Positions 10,389-19,444 are shown, counted from the first letter of the stretch. The stretch is 54,046 nt of DNA from an uncultured Bacteroidaceae bacterium (GCA_905235525.1 CAJOLW010000032.1:1-54046); one strand, 5' to 3'. Numbers and translations: made by a program. The notes: a model not told the origin generated them from the sequence alone.

Positions 10389-11603
10389 TCATTCCTTGTT
10401 CCCTATCTTCTTTCTGTCATAATACTCCGCTGTAGCCGTGAAGAACACGTCACCGCTGGAATTGATTGCAGTTTCCATACTGTCCTGAATGACACCAATG
10501 ATGAAGCCGACAGCAACAGCCTGCATGGCAACATCATTGCCGATGCCCAAAAATAAGCAAGCCATCGGAACGAGCAATAGAGAACCTCCTGCCACACCTG
10601 AAGTACCGCAAGCACCCAATGTGGCAATGATGCAGAGGAAGAGCGCCGACATGAAGGACACCTCAACGCCCATGGTGTTAGCCACAGCCAAGGTCATCAC
10701 GGTGATGGTCACAGCAGCACCGTCCATGTTGATGGTGGCTCCCAGCGGGATGCTCACAGAATAGAAGTCCTCGTCCAGTTTTAGCCGCTTGCACAAGGTC
10801 ATGTTGATGGGAATGTTTGCGGCTGAAGAGCGTGTGAAGAATGCATTAAATCCACTTTCCTTCAAGCACATGAAGAGCAACGGATAAGGGTTCTTTCTGG
10901 TAACAAAAAACGAGATGAGTGGATTGAAGATAAGCGTATTAGCAAACATGCATCCCACCAGCAACAACACAAGGTGTCCATAGGTGGAAAATACGTTAAG
11001 TCCGCCTTCTGACACAGCCGAGAAGACCAAACCCATGATACCCAAAGGAGCAAATTGGATGACCCATTTCACGATCTGCGAGATGACCTTTGCAAAATCG
11101 CTCACCACGTCGATGGTTTGCTTGCTGGCACATGCCTTCAATGCAATACCCACCAGAATAGCCCAAAACAAAATGCCAATGTAGTTGGCTGATGAAATGG
11201 ACATCAGCGGGTTGGTCACCATATTGGTCAGCAGGTTAGTAAACACATCATTCAGCGCACTTGGCGCATTACCCTCCACCATATCATTCAGTTGAAGCGT
11301 GACAGGAAAGAGGAAACTGCCAACCACTGCGCACAATGCTGCGATGAATGTACTAAGTATATAGCAGAAAATAAGCACACGGAAACGGGGACCCAATCCT
11401 CCACCAGCCTTGGCTATGCTTGCTGCCACCAATACCGCCACCAACACGGGGGCGATGGCTTTCAGCGCACTCACAAAGATCTGCCCGAGAATGGAGAAGC
11501 CTGTCCATTCAGGCACGACCACTCCAAGAACGGCACCAATCACCAGACCTATTAAGATACGGAGCACAAGGCTCATTTGGGTCCAACGTTGAAACAATTG
11601 CAT
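10389..11603 (-). CDS. sstT: Sodium/serine-threonine symporter
   Basis: SstT belongs to the DAACS (dicarboxylate/amino acid:cation symporter) family and imports serine and threonine with Na+. The 404-residue protein has the expected hydrophobic pattern of about eight or nine membrane segments plus re-entrant loops. It has the motif SIPLGATINMDGAA near residue 285 and the Gly-rich stretch TSGVAGGSLLLVPMA, both at substrate and sodium sites in the family. N-terminus MQLFQRWTQMSLVLRILIG is typical of SstT. It stands alone, with the porin-like remnant upstream and no clear -7 box in the intervening DNA. Confidence 0.93.
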   Translation of the reverse strand: MQLFQRWTQMSLVLRILIGLVIGAVLGVVVPEWTGFSILGQIFVSALKAIAPVLVAVLVAASIAKAGGGLGPRFRVLIFCYILSTFIAALCAVVGSFLFPVTLQLNDMVEGNAPSALNDVFTNLLTNMVTNPLMSISSANYIGILFWAILVGIALKACASKQTIDVVSDFAKVISQIVKWVIQFAPLGIMGLVFSAVSEGGLNVFSTYGHLVLLLVGCMFANTLIFNPLISFFVTRKNPYPLLFMCLKESGFNAFFTRSSAANIPINMTLCKRLKLDEDFYSVSIPLGATINMDGAAVTITVMTLAVANTMGVEVSFMSALFLCIIATLGACGTSGVAGGSLLLVPMACLFLGIGNDVAMQAVAVGFIIGVIQDSMETAINSSGDVFFTATAEYYDRKKIGNKE

Positions 11604-11625
11604 AAATGGTCAGTATTCAATGGTA

Positions 11626-11823
11626 TTAATAAAGTTTTATACGATAAATCAGACTGAGTTCAATACGGTCGGTGTTATAGTCCTTCAAACCGCATGCTTT
11701 CTTATAGTCCACCTTCTTCCCCACATAAGCCAGGGATATTTTGGCATCCTGCGAAAGGTCTGGAATCCATTGTACAGCAGCCTGATAGGTGTAAAATGAG
11801 GAATTGGCTATCCAGTTAGTCCC
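11626..11823 (-). pseudogene. C-terminal remnant of an outer-membrane beta-barrel protein
   Basis: On the minus strand 64 codons are open and end in TAA. They encode alternating polar and hydrophobic strands, including QAAVQWIPDLSQDAKISLAY, and finish ELSLIYRIKLY with a terminal aromatic residue, the usual signature of a porin-like barrel. Directly upstream in the same frame are TGA and TAA stops, and there is no start codon. The rest of the gene is missing; the pgm-type gene and a dispersed repeat lie where it should be. The parent family cannot be named from this piece. Confidence 0.6.
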
Positions 11824-11833
11824 TCATTAGGAG

Positions 11834-11864
11834 CAAGCCGCATGGCAATTCCTCATTCCTAACT
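11834..11864. repeat. Dispersed 31-bp repeat, copy 1
   Basis: These 31 bases match 46737-46767 at 28 positions; the shared core is CAAGCCGCATGG followed by TTCCTCATTCC. Both copies sit just past the stop codon of a minus-strand gene. From 11849 the sequence continues as 7-nt units (TTCCTCA, TTCCTAA, CTAATTA) that run into the stop codon of the phosphohexomutase. Confidence 0.75.
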
Positions 11865-11866
11865 AA

Positions 11867-13603
11867 TTACAATCCCAAGTCTTTCTTGATGGCATTCACC
11901 TTAGCAGCAGCCTCAGCAGTAGCAGCAGGATAGCACTTCGGGCACTCCATCTCGCCCTTCACCTCCACGTAGAACTTTATCTTAGGTTCGGTGCCTGATG
12001 GGCGCACAGAAATCTTGGTACCATCGGCGGTGAACCACTGGAGCACGTTGCTGGTGGCAGGCATGTCAAGAGCGGTCTCCTTGCCATCACACACCTGCTT
12101 CAGGATCTTGTAGTCCTTTACGCACACCACAGGGCTGCCGCCCAGCGATGCAGGAGGATTCTTGCGGAAGTCTTCCATCATCTGCTTGATTTCGTCCGCG
12201 CCACTCTTACCCGGCTTCGTCACCGAAATGGCGTTCTGATAAGCAAAGCCATAGTCGAGATAAATCTTCATCAGCAAGTCGTAGAGCGTCATGCCGTTGT
12301 CCTTTGCCCATGCAGCAATCTCGCAGAGCAAACAGATAGAGGCAGGACTGTCCTTGTCGCGCACCTTGTCGAATGGCAAGTAACCGAATGATTCCTCACC
12401 ACCGCCAATGTATTTCTTCACGCCTTCGGAAAGTTTGATTTCACGGGCAATCCACTTGAAGCCAGTATAAACGTCACGAATCTCCACGTTGTTGCGCTTG
12501 GCAATCTCAGCGATGGTTTCCGTCGTCACGATGGTCTTCACCATGAACTCGTTGCCTTTCAACTGACCGAGTTTCTTCTTGTTCTCTATAATATAATAAG
12601 AGAGCATCAGCGCAGTCTGGTTACCATTCAGGATGCACCACTCGCCCTTCGGGTCGCGGCACACCACCGCCAGACGGTCTGCATCGGGGTCAGAAGCCAG
12701 CACGAGGTCAGCATTGAGTTTGTCGCCCAACTTCATGCCCAGCGTCATCGCCTCAGAGTTCTCTGGGTTAGGAGAAACCACGGTTGGGAAGTTGCCGTCG
12801 ATGACCATCTGCTCCTTCACCACGTTGATGTTCTGGAAGCCCCAAGTGCGCAGGGCAGCAGGGATAATCACACGACCCGTTCCATGCAGTGGAGAATAAA
12901 CGATACAGAGATCCTTCTGACGGTTAATCACTTCCTGGTCCACCAAAGCCTCATGCACAGCGTTCAGATAGTCAATGTCCATCTCACCGCCGATGATTTG
13001 GATGAGGTCGTTGTTGGGAGTGAACTTCACTTGGTCAATCGTCACCTTGTTCACCTCGTCAATGATGCCAGTATCGTGTGGAGCCAGCACCTGAGCACCA
13101 TCGTCCCAATATGCCTTGTAGCCGTTATATTCACGTGGGTTATGGCTGGCGGTGATGTTCACACCTGCCTGAGCACCCAACTGACGGATGGCGAAAGAAA
13201 TCTCAGGAGTAGGACGGAGACTCTCGAAAAGATAAGCCTTGATGCCGTTGGCAGAGAAAATGTCAGCCACCGTCTCAGCAAACAAACGAGAATTATTGCG
13301 GCAGTCATGACCCACCACCACACTAAGATCCGTCTTGCCAGGGAATGCCTTCAGGATATAGTTGGCAAAGCCCTGAGTGGCCATACCCACGATATACTTG
13401 TTCATGCGGTTCGTGCCCGCCCCCATGATACCGCGCAAACCGCCCGTACCAAACTCCAGATTCTGATAAAACGCATCGATGAGAGCCGTCTTGTCCTCCG
13501 CATCGAGCATCGCCTTCACTTCTGCCTGTGTCTCGGCATCGAAAGCCGGCGAGAGCCACTTCTGTGCCTCAGCCGTACACTGCTTAATCAGTTCGTTGTC
13601 CAT
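11867..13603 (-). CDS. Phospho-sugar mutase (phosphoglucomutase/phosphomannomutase)
   Basis: This alpha-D-phosphohexomutase moves phosphate between C1 and C6 of a hexose phosphate. The 578-residue protein shows all four family sites: the active serine in TASHNP (Ser153), the metal loop DPDADR near residue 305, the sugar-specificity loop GGEESFGYL near 405, and the phosphate loop RPSGTEPKIKFY near 535. The GEES form points to glucose or mannose phosphate, and its size fits the long Bacteroidota/Firmicutes PgcA-like class. It has its own promoter at 13668-13676 with a leader of about 60 nt. Confidence 0.9.
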   Translation of the reverse strand: MDNELIKQCTAEAQKWLSPAFDAETQAEVKAMLDAEDKTALIDAFYQNLEFGTGGLRGIMGAGTNRMNKYIVGMATQGFANYILKAFPGKTDLSVVVGHDCRNNSRLFAETVADIFSANGIKAYLFESLRPTPEISFAIRQLGAQAGVNITASHNPREYNGYKAYWDDGAQVLAPHDTGIIDEVNKVTIDQVKFTPNNDLIQIIGGEMDIDYLNAVHEALVDQEVINRQKDLCIVYSPLHGTGRVIIPAALRTWGFQNINVVKEQMVIDGNFPTVVSPNPENSEAMTLGMKLGDKLNADLVLASDPDADRLAVVCRDPKGEWCILNGNQTALMLSYYIIENKKKLGQLKGNEFMVKTIVTTETIAEIAKRNNVEIRDVYTGFKWIAREIKLSEGVKKYIGGGEESFGYLPFDKVRDKDSPASICLLCEIAAWAKDNGMTLYDLLMKIYLDYGFAYQNAISVTKPGKSGADEIKQMMEDFRKNPPASLGGSPVVCVKDYKILKQVCDGKETALDMPATSNVLQWFTADGTKISVRPSGTEPKIKFYVEVKGEMECPKCYPAATAEAAAKVNAIKKDLGL

Positions 13604-13667
13604 AATATTGATTGTTTAGTTTTTAATTTATTGTTATATCAGAAGAATCCCACGATGTGGGTTGGTT

Positions 13668-13676
13668 GCAAAGATA
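13668..13676 (-). promoter_or_regulatory. -7 promoter box for the phosphohexomutase
   Basis: On the minus strand it reads TATCTTTGC, a full match to TAnnTTTGC, 64 nt before the start codon at 13603. The 157 nt between this gene and the murU-like stop hold nothing else recognisable. Confidence 0.6.
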
Positions 13677-13760
13677 ACACAAAAATCCGAAAGCAGAATC
13701 ATGTTTCCAGACTTTTTTTCATTTTTCCCAAATTCCTCACAAGAACAAAGCGGTCTTGAA

Positions 13761-14513
13761 TCAATAATTCAGGAAGTCTTCTGCCTTGGCTATTGTATCG
13801 AGTTTGCCCACATCGAGCAGTTGAAGTTGAGAGTCGAAAGAACCATAAATAAACACCTTGTCGCAAATGGAGAGGTAGAAGTCGATGATGGAAAACTTGC
13901 CTTGCCAAGCATCCATGAGCGGAAGCAGGGAAGGAAAAAATACCTGGATGCCTGAGAATGCGTACTTTTTTAGGTGACAATTGGCTGTTGACAATTGACA
14001 GGTGCCTTCCAATGCCTTGATTTCGGGAAAGGGGGACTTCACCTCGCCAGTAGCAATGTTGGTCCAACCGACAAGGCGGTCGGTACCGTCAAACAGAAGG
14101 TAACGCTGTGTCTTACGGTCTGACACGAGGAGGGTTGTCGCTGTGGCATTGTTATAGAGGGAGAGGAGGTCGGCATTGGAGAGAATATCTACGTTGTGAA
14201 CGAGGATGGGATCAGCGTTGGGAAAGAGGCGGGCTGCCTTTTTCAGTCCCCCACCCGTTTCGAGGAGCATGTCGGTTTCGTCGCTGAACTGGATGTCGAT
14301 GCCAAAATGGTCGTTGGCTTCCACGAAGTCGATAATTTGCTTGGCAAAGTGATGCACGTTGATAACGACATGGTCAACACCGATGGCTTTCAGTTTCTCG
14401 ATGAGGATTTGCACGAGAGGCTTACCATGAATGGGCACCATTGCCTTGGGCATGGTGTCGGTTAAGGGTTTGAGACGAGTGCCAAGACCGGCAGCGAAGA
14501 TGAGTGCGTTCAT
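13761..14513 (-). CDS. murU: Nucleotidyltransferase, probably MurNAc-1-phosphate uridylyltransferase
   Basis: The 250-residue protein is a sugar-1-phosphate nucleotidyltransferase: GLGTRLKPLT...PKAM at residues 9-25 binds the nucleotide, and Asp109 in HNVDIL would hold the metal. MurU joins UTP to MurNAc-1-phosphate in the AmgK-MurU recycling route. I infer this role from the upstream gene, whose N-terminal half is AmgK-like, with start and stop overlapping as ATGA. A longer reading to 14636 exists, but the ATG at 14513 begins exactly at the conserved MNALIFAAG. Residues 173-181 (QLSTANCHL) come from a 7-nt tandem repeat that appears inserted into the gene. It could instead act on another hexose-1-phosphate. 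Confidence 0.82.
   Translation of the reverse strand: MNALIFAAGLGTRLKPLTDTMPKAMVPIHGKPLVQILIEKLKAIGVDHVVINVHHFAKQIIDFVEANDHFGIDIQFSDETDMLLETGGGLKKAARLFPNADPILVHNVDILSNADLLSLYNNATATTLLVSDRKTQRYLLFDGTDRLVGWTNIATGEVKSPFPEIKALEGTCQLSTANCHLKKYAFSGIQVFFPSLLPLMDAWQGKFSIIDFYLSICDKVFIYGSFDSQLQLLDVGKLDTIAKAEDFLNY
13972..13999. repeat. 7-nt tandem repeat inside the murU-like gene
   Basis: Four consecutive 7-nt units occur; on the + strand they read AGGTGAC, AATTGGC, TGTTGAC and AATTGAC. They lie within the reading frame and encode residues around 173-181. The unit type and period match the intergenic repeats elsewhere in this window. Confidence 0.75.
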
Positions 14514-16057
14514 TTCAAATCTTGTGTGATGTTTTGTTCGCGATGGCAGATGTGGACTTCCACACCGAACTTCTGATGGATGTGTTCTGCCACGTGTTGG
14601 GCTGAATAGACGGAACGATGACGACCGCCTGTGCAACCAAAGGATATTTGCAGGTTGGTGAAGCCGCGTTCGATGAAACGTGCTACATGGAAATCGACGA
14701 TTTTGTAAACGCTATCGAGGAAGGTGAGGATTTCGCCGTCGGCTTCGAGGAAGTCGATGACGGGTTGGTCGAGTCCTGTGAGGGGTTTGAATTCGTCGTA
14801 ACGCCCCGGGTTGTGGGTGCTGCGGCAATCGAAAACATAACCACCTCCGTTGCCCGATTCATCGGCTGGGACACCTTCCTTGAAGGAGAAAGAGAAAATG
14901 CGGACAAGAAGGTTTGGTTTCCTTTGTGCTTTGGACTTCTCCCCTGTGACGGGAAGAGAGTCATGCTGAATGTAAGTCTTGTCGTTTTGCAGATAGGCTG
15001 CCACTTTTTCTTTCTTGGCAAGTTCTTCTGCCCTCCCCTTTTCGTCTTCTTCGTTTTGGACGATGAGCATTTGTGCAATTCCCTTGAGATAGGGATAGGA
15101 GTCGCAGGTGCCCATGGTGAGTTCTTGCTGCAAATTGCGGATGGCGAGTGGAATGCTGTTGGTGAAGTATTCCTTTTTTTCCCACAAACCTCGGTAACCA
15201 TAGGCTCCCAACACCTGAAGGATGCGGAAGAGGACGAAGAGGTGGAGTTGGGACAGGAAGTCTGCCTTTGCCAATGGTTTGTACGACTGCAAGGCATCGA
15301 GGTATTCGTCAATCAGTTGGTCACGCACCTCGTCGGAGAACTTGGCAGATGACTGCCAAAGAAAGGATGCCACATCGTAGTAGATGGGACCTTTACGGCC
15401 ACCTTGGAAGTCGATGAAGTATGGTTTGCCATCTTTGAGCATGACATTGCGTGACTGAAAGTCGCGATAGAGGAAGGTGTCCTCGTGGTCAGCCAAGAGG
15501 TCATCAGCCAAGCGTTCGAAGTCCTGTTGCAGTTTGAACTCATTGAACTCCACACCTTTCAGTTTGAGGAAGCAGTACTTGAAGTAGTTGAGGTCGAACA
15601 TGATGCTCGTCCTGTCCATTTCCTGCTGTGGGAAACAATGAGAGAAGAACTCATTTGCCGTTTGGCTGACAATAGGCAAGAATTGGAAATGAGGCAACTC
15701 ATGGATGGTTGCTATCAGGGCATCAAGAGCAACCTTGTCGAATGTGCCGTCTTCCTGACGATGATGTGCCATCTGTGCATAGAGAGAGAGGTCGCCACAG
15801 TCTTCTTGCAGATATACCATGTGGTCATTTGACACAGCCAATACAGCCGGAACTGGCAGGTTACCCTGTTTGAAACGCTGTGACAAATCAATGAACGCTT
15901 CGTTTTCTTCCGGATTGGTACCGATGACTGCAATGAGTGTCTTGTCATCGCCCTGCACGCGGAAATATCGGCGATTGCTGCCTGCACCTGCCAAGGGAAG
16001 AATATTTTGAGGCTCTTGCCCTGTCAACTGTTGATATAAATCGGATATCACTTGCAT
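14510..16057 (-). CDS. Fusion of AmgK-like sugar kinase and RapZ C-terminal domain
   Basis: The 515-residue protein has two parts. Residues 1-340 are an aminoglycoside-phosphotransferase-fold kinase like AmgK, with the catalytic loop YRDFQSRNVML and metal motif YFIDFQGG; AmgK phosphorylates C1 of MurNAc and GlcNAc. After a charged linker, residues from about 385 on match the C-terminal half of RapZ: FVFDCRSTHNPGRY-like, LTGLDQPVIDFL and GCTGGRHRSV. In Escherichia coli this half of RapZ binds glucosamine-6-phosphate and contacts small RNAs and RNase E; its own P-loop half is absent here. It overlaps the murU-like gene by ATGA and starts 3 nt after the permease gene. A kinase whose activity responds to an amino-sugar phosphate is a reasonable inference, not shown. 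Confidence 0.85.
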   Translation of the reverse strand: MQVISDLYQQLTGQEPQNILPLAGAGSNRRYFRVQGDDKTLIAVIGTNPEENEAFIDLSQRFKQGNLPVPAVLAVSNDHMVYLQEDCGDLSLYAQMAHHRQEDGTFDKVALDALIATIHELPHFQFLPIVSQTANEFFSHCFPQQEMDRTSIMFDLNYFKYCFLKLKGVEFNEFKLQQDFERLADDLLADHEDTFLYRDFQSRNVMLKDGKPYFIDFQGGRKGPIYYDVASFLWQSSAKFSDEVRDQLIDEYLDALQSYKPLAKADFLSQLHLFVLFRILQVLGAYGYRGLWEKKEYFTNSIPLAIRNLQQELTMGTCDSYPYLKGIAQMLIVQNEEDEKGRAEELAKKEKVAAYLQNDKTYIQHDSLPVTGEKSKAQRKPNLLVRIFSFSFKEGVPADESGNGGGYVFDCRSTHNPGRYDEFKPLTGLDQPVIDFLEADGEILTFLDSVYKIVDFHVARFIERGFTNLQISFGCTGGRHRSVYSAQHVAEHIHQKFGVEVHICHREQNITQDLK

Positions 16058-16060
16058 AGA

Positions 16061-17260
16061 TTAGTCTTTTCTTTTCCAAATGCTCATCACTTTCCCATGC
16101 ACTGCGATGATGTTGAAGGTGCTCACCACCACCAGCAGCACCACACCTACACAGAGTGCTGGCAAGATGCCGGGCACTTCGAGGTCGGGGAAGAAATTCT
16201 GGAACATCTCCAAATAGATACTTCTGACCACCAGCATGATGGCGACAGCAAGCACCAGCACCAGCAAGTTCAACCCCACCGTGAGTGCCTGATAGGGAAA
16301 CGACACTTTGGCGGGAGAATAGCCAATGAGCAATAGGTTTTCGAGTTTCGTGCTGTTCTTCTGCACCAGGAGGAAGACGCTCAACATCAGGATGTAGATG
16401 GAGAGGATGCTGATGACAATGCCCACTGCCATGACAATGCTGACGATGATGCGCAGGATGTAAGTGGTCTTGGACGCGTCGAGTTTATCCTCGTCGGTCT
16501 CATAATCGTGGTCTTGCAAATAACTTGTGATGCGCTCGTCTGTCGGGTTGTTCACCTCCATAATGAGACGAGTCGGTTCCTTGGTCACCTCACTGCTGGC
16601 ATATTGCTGATTGGCCCAACGCATGAATTTTTCGGGAACGAGAATGGTGTTCAAGCGTGAAGAAAAACCTACAATTCTGCCATCAAAATCATCGTTGTGC
16701 CCATTGCCAGCAATCTGCACCTTCAGTTTCATGGCACTCAGGATGCCTTCGCTCAGTTTCGGTAAGCCCTTACCTTGTGCATAACCGAAATTGTAGAGGT
16801 CGAGGTAATTCTTGGGCAGGATAATTGGTATCTCACCGCTGCCCTCCCGATAGTTCCATGCATCGCTTTCCACATCGACAAATTCGTCGGGAACGCTTTC
16901 GAAGAACATCTCGGTGGAGAAGTTGACAAAACCTTCCACATCGAACTTGGCACGCACATTGAAAGAACTGGGCGTGAAAGCACCAATGTGTTCCACAAAA
17001 TTTTCCGCCTCCAAATCTTCCACATCTGCCTCACTGAACGTGTTTTGTGCACCTGTCAGTCCCGACAAGGCTCCTATCTTCTTGTTCACAATCAGATAAT
17101 CAGCCTTCATAAAACTGTCTTCATTGTCGAGTGCCTGATAGTCATTATAGAACTGCACACCCAGCAGGATGATGACCACGCCCACAAGGTTGGCGAAGAA
17201 AAAGCCGACAAACTGCGGGATGCTGATGTGCTGTCTCAAAAGTTTCCAAACTAAATTCAT
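16061..17260 (-). CDS. ABC transporter permease, FtsX/MacB-like
   Basis: The 399-residue protein has a membrane segment near residues 18-36, a large presumably periplasmic domain of about 230 residues, and three further segments near 265-290, 320-345 and 360-385. This is the four-segment layout of MacB/LolCE/FtsX permeases, which do not move substrate through the membrane but drive periplasmic work. The ATPase gene lies directly upstream, separated by 55 nt containing a 7-nt repeat. The substrate is unknown; position between a lipoprotein and wall-recycling genes hints at an envelope task. Confidence 0.8.
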   Translation of the reverse strand: MNLVWKLLRQHISIPQFVGFFFANLVGVVIILLGVQFYNDYQALDNEDSFMKADYLIVNKKIGALSGLTGAQNTFSEADVEDLEAENFVEHIGAFTPSSFNVRAKFDVEGFVNFSTEMFFESVPDEFVDVESDAWNYREGSGEIPIILPKNYLDLYNFGYAQGKGLPKLSEGILSAMKLKVQIAGNGHNDDFDGRIVGFSSRLNTILVPEKFMRWANQQYASSEVTKEPTRLIMEVNNPTDERITSYLQDHDYETDEDKLDASKTTYILRIIVSIVMAVGIVISILSIYILMLSVFLLVQKNSTKLENLLLIGYSPAKVSFPYQALTVGLNLLVLVLAVAIMLVVRSIYLEMFQNFFPDLEVPGILPALCVGVVLLVVVSTFNIIAVHGKVMSIWKRKD

Positions 17261-17297
17261 TGATAATCGATAGTTGATTGTTGATCATTGAAAATTG
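17261..17297. repeat. 7-nt tandem repeat between ABC permease and ATPase genes
   Basis: Five 7-nt units beginning TGATAAT, CGATAGT, TGATTGT run directly up to the permease start codon. They belong to the same degenerate 7-nt-period family as copies at 21248, 37843 and 46689. Confidence 0.65.
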
Positions 17298-17315
17298 CCA
17301 TACAAAAGGAATGTG

Positions 17316-17963
17316 TTAGAGGTGGAACACCTGCTCGTAGGGCAACTCGATATGTTTGCCGATACTGGTGGCGATGATGCCGGCTCCCTGACGTTGGGCT
17401 TCGGCGGTCATGATGCGCCCCATCATTTCTGAGTTGGTGTCATCGAGGTGGCTGATAGGCTCATCAACAAAGAGGAAATCAAAAGGTTGGCACAATGCGC
17501 GAATGAGGGCGACTCGTTGCTGCTGCCCGAAGGACATCCTGCCCACTTTGGCATCCAGTTTTTCGGTGATGCCCAACATCTCAAACCACTCCTTGATCTT
17601 TTTCTTCTTCTGAAAGCCTGTCAGTTTGTTCTTAATCTCCACATTCTCCCATGCGGTCAGTTCGGGAAACAAGCGGAGTTCTTGCCACAAAAGGGCGAAA
17701 TGCTTCTTGCGAATCGTCGTCCACTTCGCCACATTGTAATGGCTGATGTCTTCTCCATCGAAAAGTATCTGTCCTTGAAAATCATGACGATAGCCATAGA
17801 TGTAACTGCACAGGGAGGATTTTCCCGTACCCGAATTAGCCTCAACCAGATAGAGCCGCCCCTTCTCAAACATCACGTCTTGCAACCAAATGTCGCTCAC
17901 CATGTCTGTACGACCCTGAAACACATTGGGCAGTGTATGAATTAATTGTATCTTATCCATCAA
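17316..17963 (-). CDS. ABC transporter ATP-binding protein
   Basis: The 215-residue subunit has Walker A as NSGTGKSS near residues 41-48, a signature helix MSFGQQQRVALIRAL (a variant of LSGGQ) and Walker B FLFVDEPISHLDD. Size and sequence fit the MacB/LolD group, which pairs with FtsX-like permeases such as the next gene. Its start overlaps the stop of the upstream lipoprotein gene by ATGA, so the three genes are likely made together. Confidence 0.87.
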   Translation of the reverse strand: MMDKIQLIHTLPNVFQGRTDMVSDIWLQDVMFEKGRLYLVEANSGTGKSSLCSYIYGYRHDFQGQILFDGEDISHYNVAKWTTIRKKHFALLWQELRLFPELTAWENVEIKNKLTGFQKKKKIKEWFEMLGITEKLDAKVGRMSFGQQQRVALIRALCQPFDFLFVDEPISHLDDTNSEMMGRIMTAEAQRQGAGIIATSIGKHIELPYEQVFHL

Positions 17964-19444
17964 AGTAATTGTTTCAAGAAATTCTCATTCTTATTCTTCA
18001 TATCTATCACCAAAGTCATCTCATTCACAGAAGAAGACTTCATGATGATAGCGTTGATTGAACCCAATCCCTTCTTCATCCACGCATCATCTTGATGGGA
18101 AGAATCAAGAATTTTGTCTAATTCAAATGCAGCCATATTCACAAAGATAAACATCTGGCTATCTTTTATATACTTCTCATAAGGTTTTAGGGGTGAACTT
18201 TCTGCCTTTTTACTTTGATTAAACGCCTTGGCTGTACCCAAACACAAATCATCTCCATTCACGCCCCAATTAAAGACCTTACCATCTATATTCATCACAT
18301 ACTGATTGTTGCCTTTGTCTGTCATCTCGATGCCATAGTCTTTATGACTCATCTTCCAATCAGCCACATCAGACAGGAATTTTGAATTATTCAATTTGGC
18401 AAAAGCCACAAAATCCATCTCGGCTTTATCAAAACGGGACATAGGAACTTCCAATGACACATCACCATCTACAGCCTTCAGCATCTGCTCTATGTCCACA
18501 GCACGTTCAAAAGCAAAAAGGAAACTCTTTAAAAACATATTTTCTTTTACTTCCTTGAGTAACCACTCACCTTTCACATGAGCACCCATCCACACCAACA
18601 TCTCATTGGACACCTTATCCAAATATTGCCCTTCAATGACATCAAAATTGCTATTAGCCTCATCCAACAACTGTTGCACCTTTGAGGTCTTGGCATACAC
18701 TTGGACTTTCATTTGTGCTTCACCCTTGTCAAAATTTAGACTCAACATCGTTTCAATGTCTTTATAGTATTTTGCAATTTGGGGGAAGATTTCTGAAACA
18801 TCTTTCACTTCGTTGGCTGGAAGAGTCGCCAAATTGGCATAGATGACAACATCCTGCTCGTCATTTGACATCCTTTCAAATCCTTCCGTACCCACGAAAC
18901 CGTCCTTTTCTGGAAGATTCATAAGTTGTTGAGCAACATTGTTCTTTTTTCCCCCACCCTGGGTGGAAGCCATTAGCAAGAAGGTCGTTTCGTCATAAGT
19001 GTAATTGAAATCCGTCAACAAGGTACCACTATTTACACCATTTTTCTCTTTAGGTTTAGATGCCAGCCCTTGCTTGTTTAATAGCAAAAGGAAATCTTTC
19101 ATCGCATCCTCGTTGTCCATCTTCATCGTTATACCATAAGTCTCCGTATCTACCATAAATGCGTAGATGGGCATGCTCAAATCAATCCCCATTTTCATGG
19201 GGTCATCAATGTATTCTTTGACTTGTTTCATGTCTTTACCTGATACAACAGCCTGAAGACCTACTTCCAACGTCTTCATTGCTGACGACTTCTGAAACTC
19301 GCTCTTCTCAGCGATGGCTCTTACATCCAACTTCATGACCACCATTGCATTGGATGGAATAACTTTCTGATAGTCTGTTTTATTGCATGAACACAAGGAA
19401 AGAACAATCAGTAGAACAGATGAGATAATTGCTATTTTCTTCAT
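17960..19444 (-). CDS. DUF4836-like lipoprotein
   Basis: The 494-residue protein begins with a lipoprotein signal, with lipobox LCSC and Cys20 as the lipidated residue. The mature part starts YQKVIPSNAMVVMKLDVRAIAEK, resembling DUF4836 proteins of Bacteroidota, which have no known function. It has no Lys/Arg retention pattern I can judge, and may face the periplasm or outer surface. It is tightly linked to the ABC genes (4-nt overlap), so a joint envelope role is possible. Confidence 0.75.
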   Translation of the reverse strand: MKKIAIISSVLLIVLSLCSCNKTDYQKVIPSNAMVVMKLDVRAIAEKSEFQKSSAMKTLEVGLQAVVSGKDMKQVKEYIDDPMKMGIDLSMPIYAFMVDTETYGITMKMDNEDAMKDFLLLLNKQGLASKPKEKNGVNSGTLLTDFNYTYDETTFLLMASTQGGGKKNNVAQQLMNLPEKDGFVGTEGFERMSNDEQDVVIYANLATLPANEVKDVSEIFPQIAKYYKDIETMLSLNFDKGEAQMKVQVYAKTSKVQQLLDEANSNFDVIEGQYLDKVSNEMLVWMGAHVKGEWLLKEVKENMFLKSFLFAFERAVDIEQMLKAVDGDVSLEVPMSRFDKAEMDFVAFAKLNNSKFLSDVADWKMSHKDYGIEMTDKGNNQYVMNIDGKVFNWGVNGDDLCLGTAKAFNQSKKAESSPLKPYEKYIKDSQMFIFVNMAAFELDKILDSSHQDDAWMKKGLGSINAIIMKSSSVNEMTLVIDMKNKNENFLKQLL

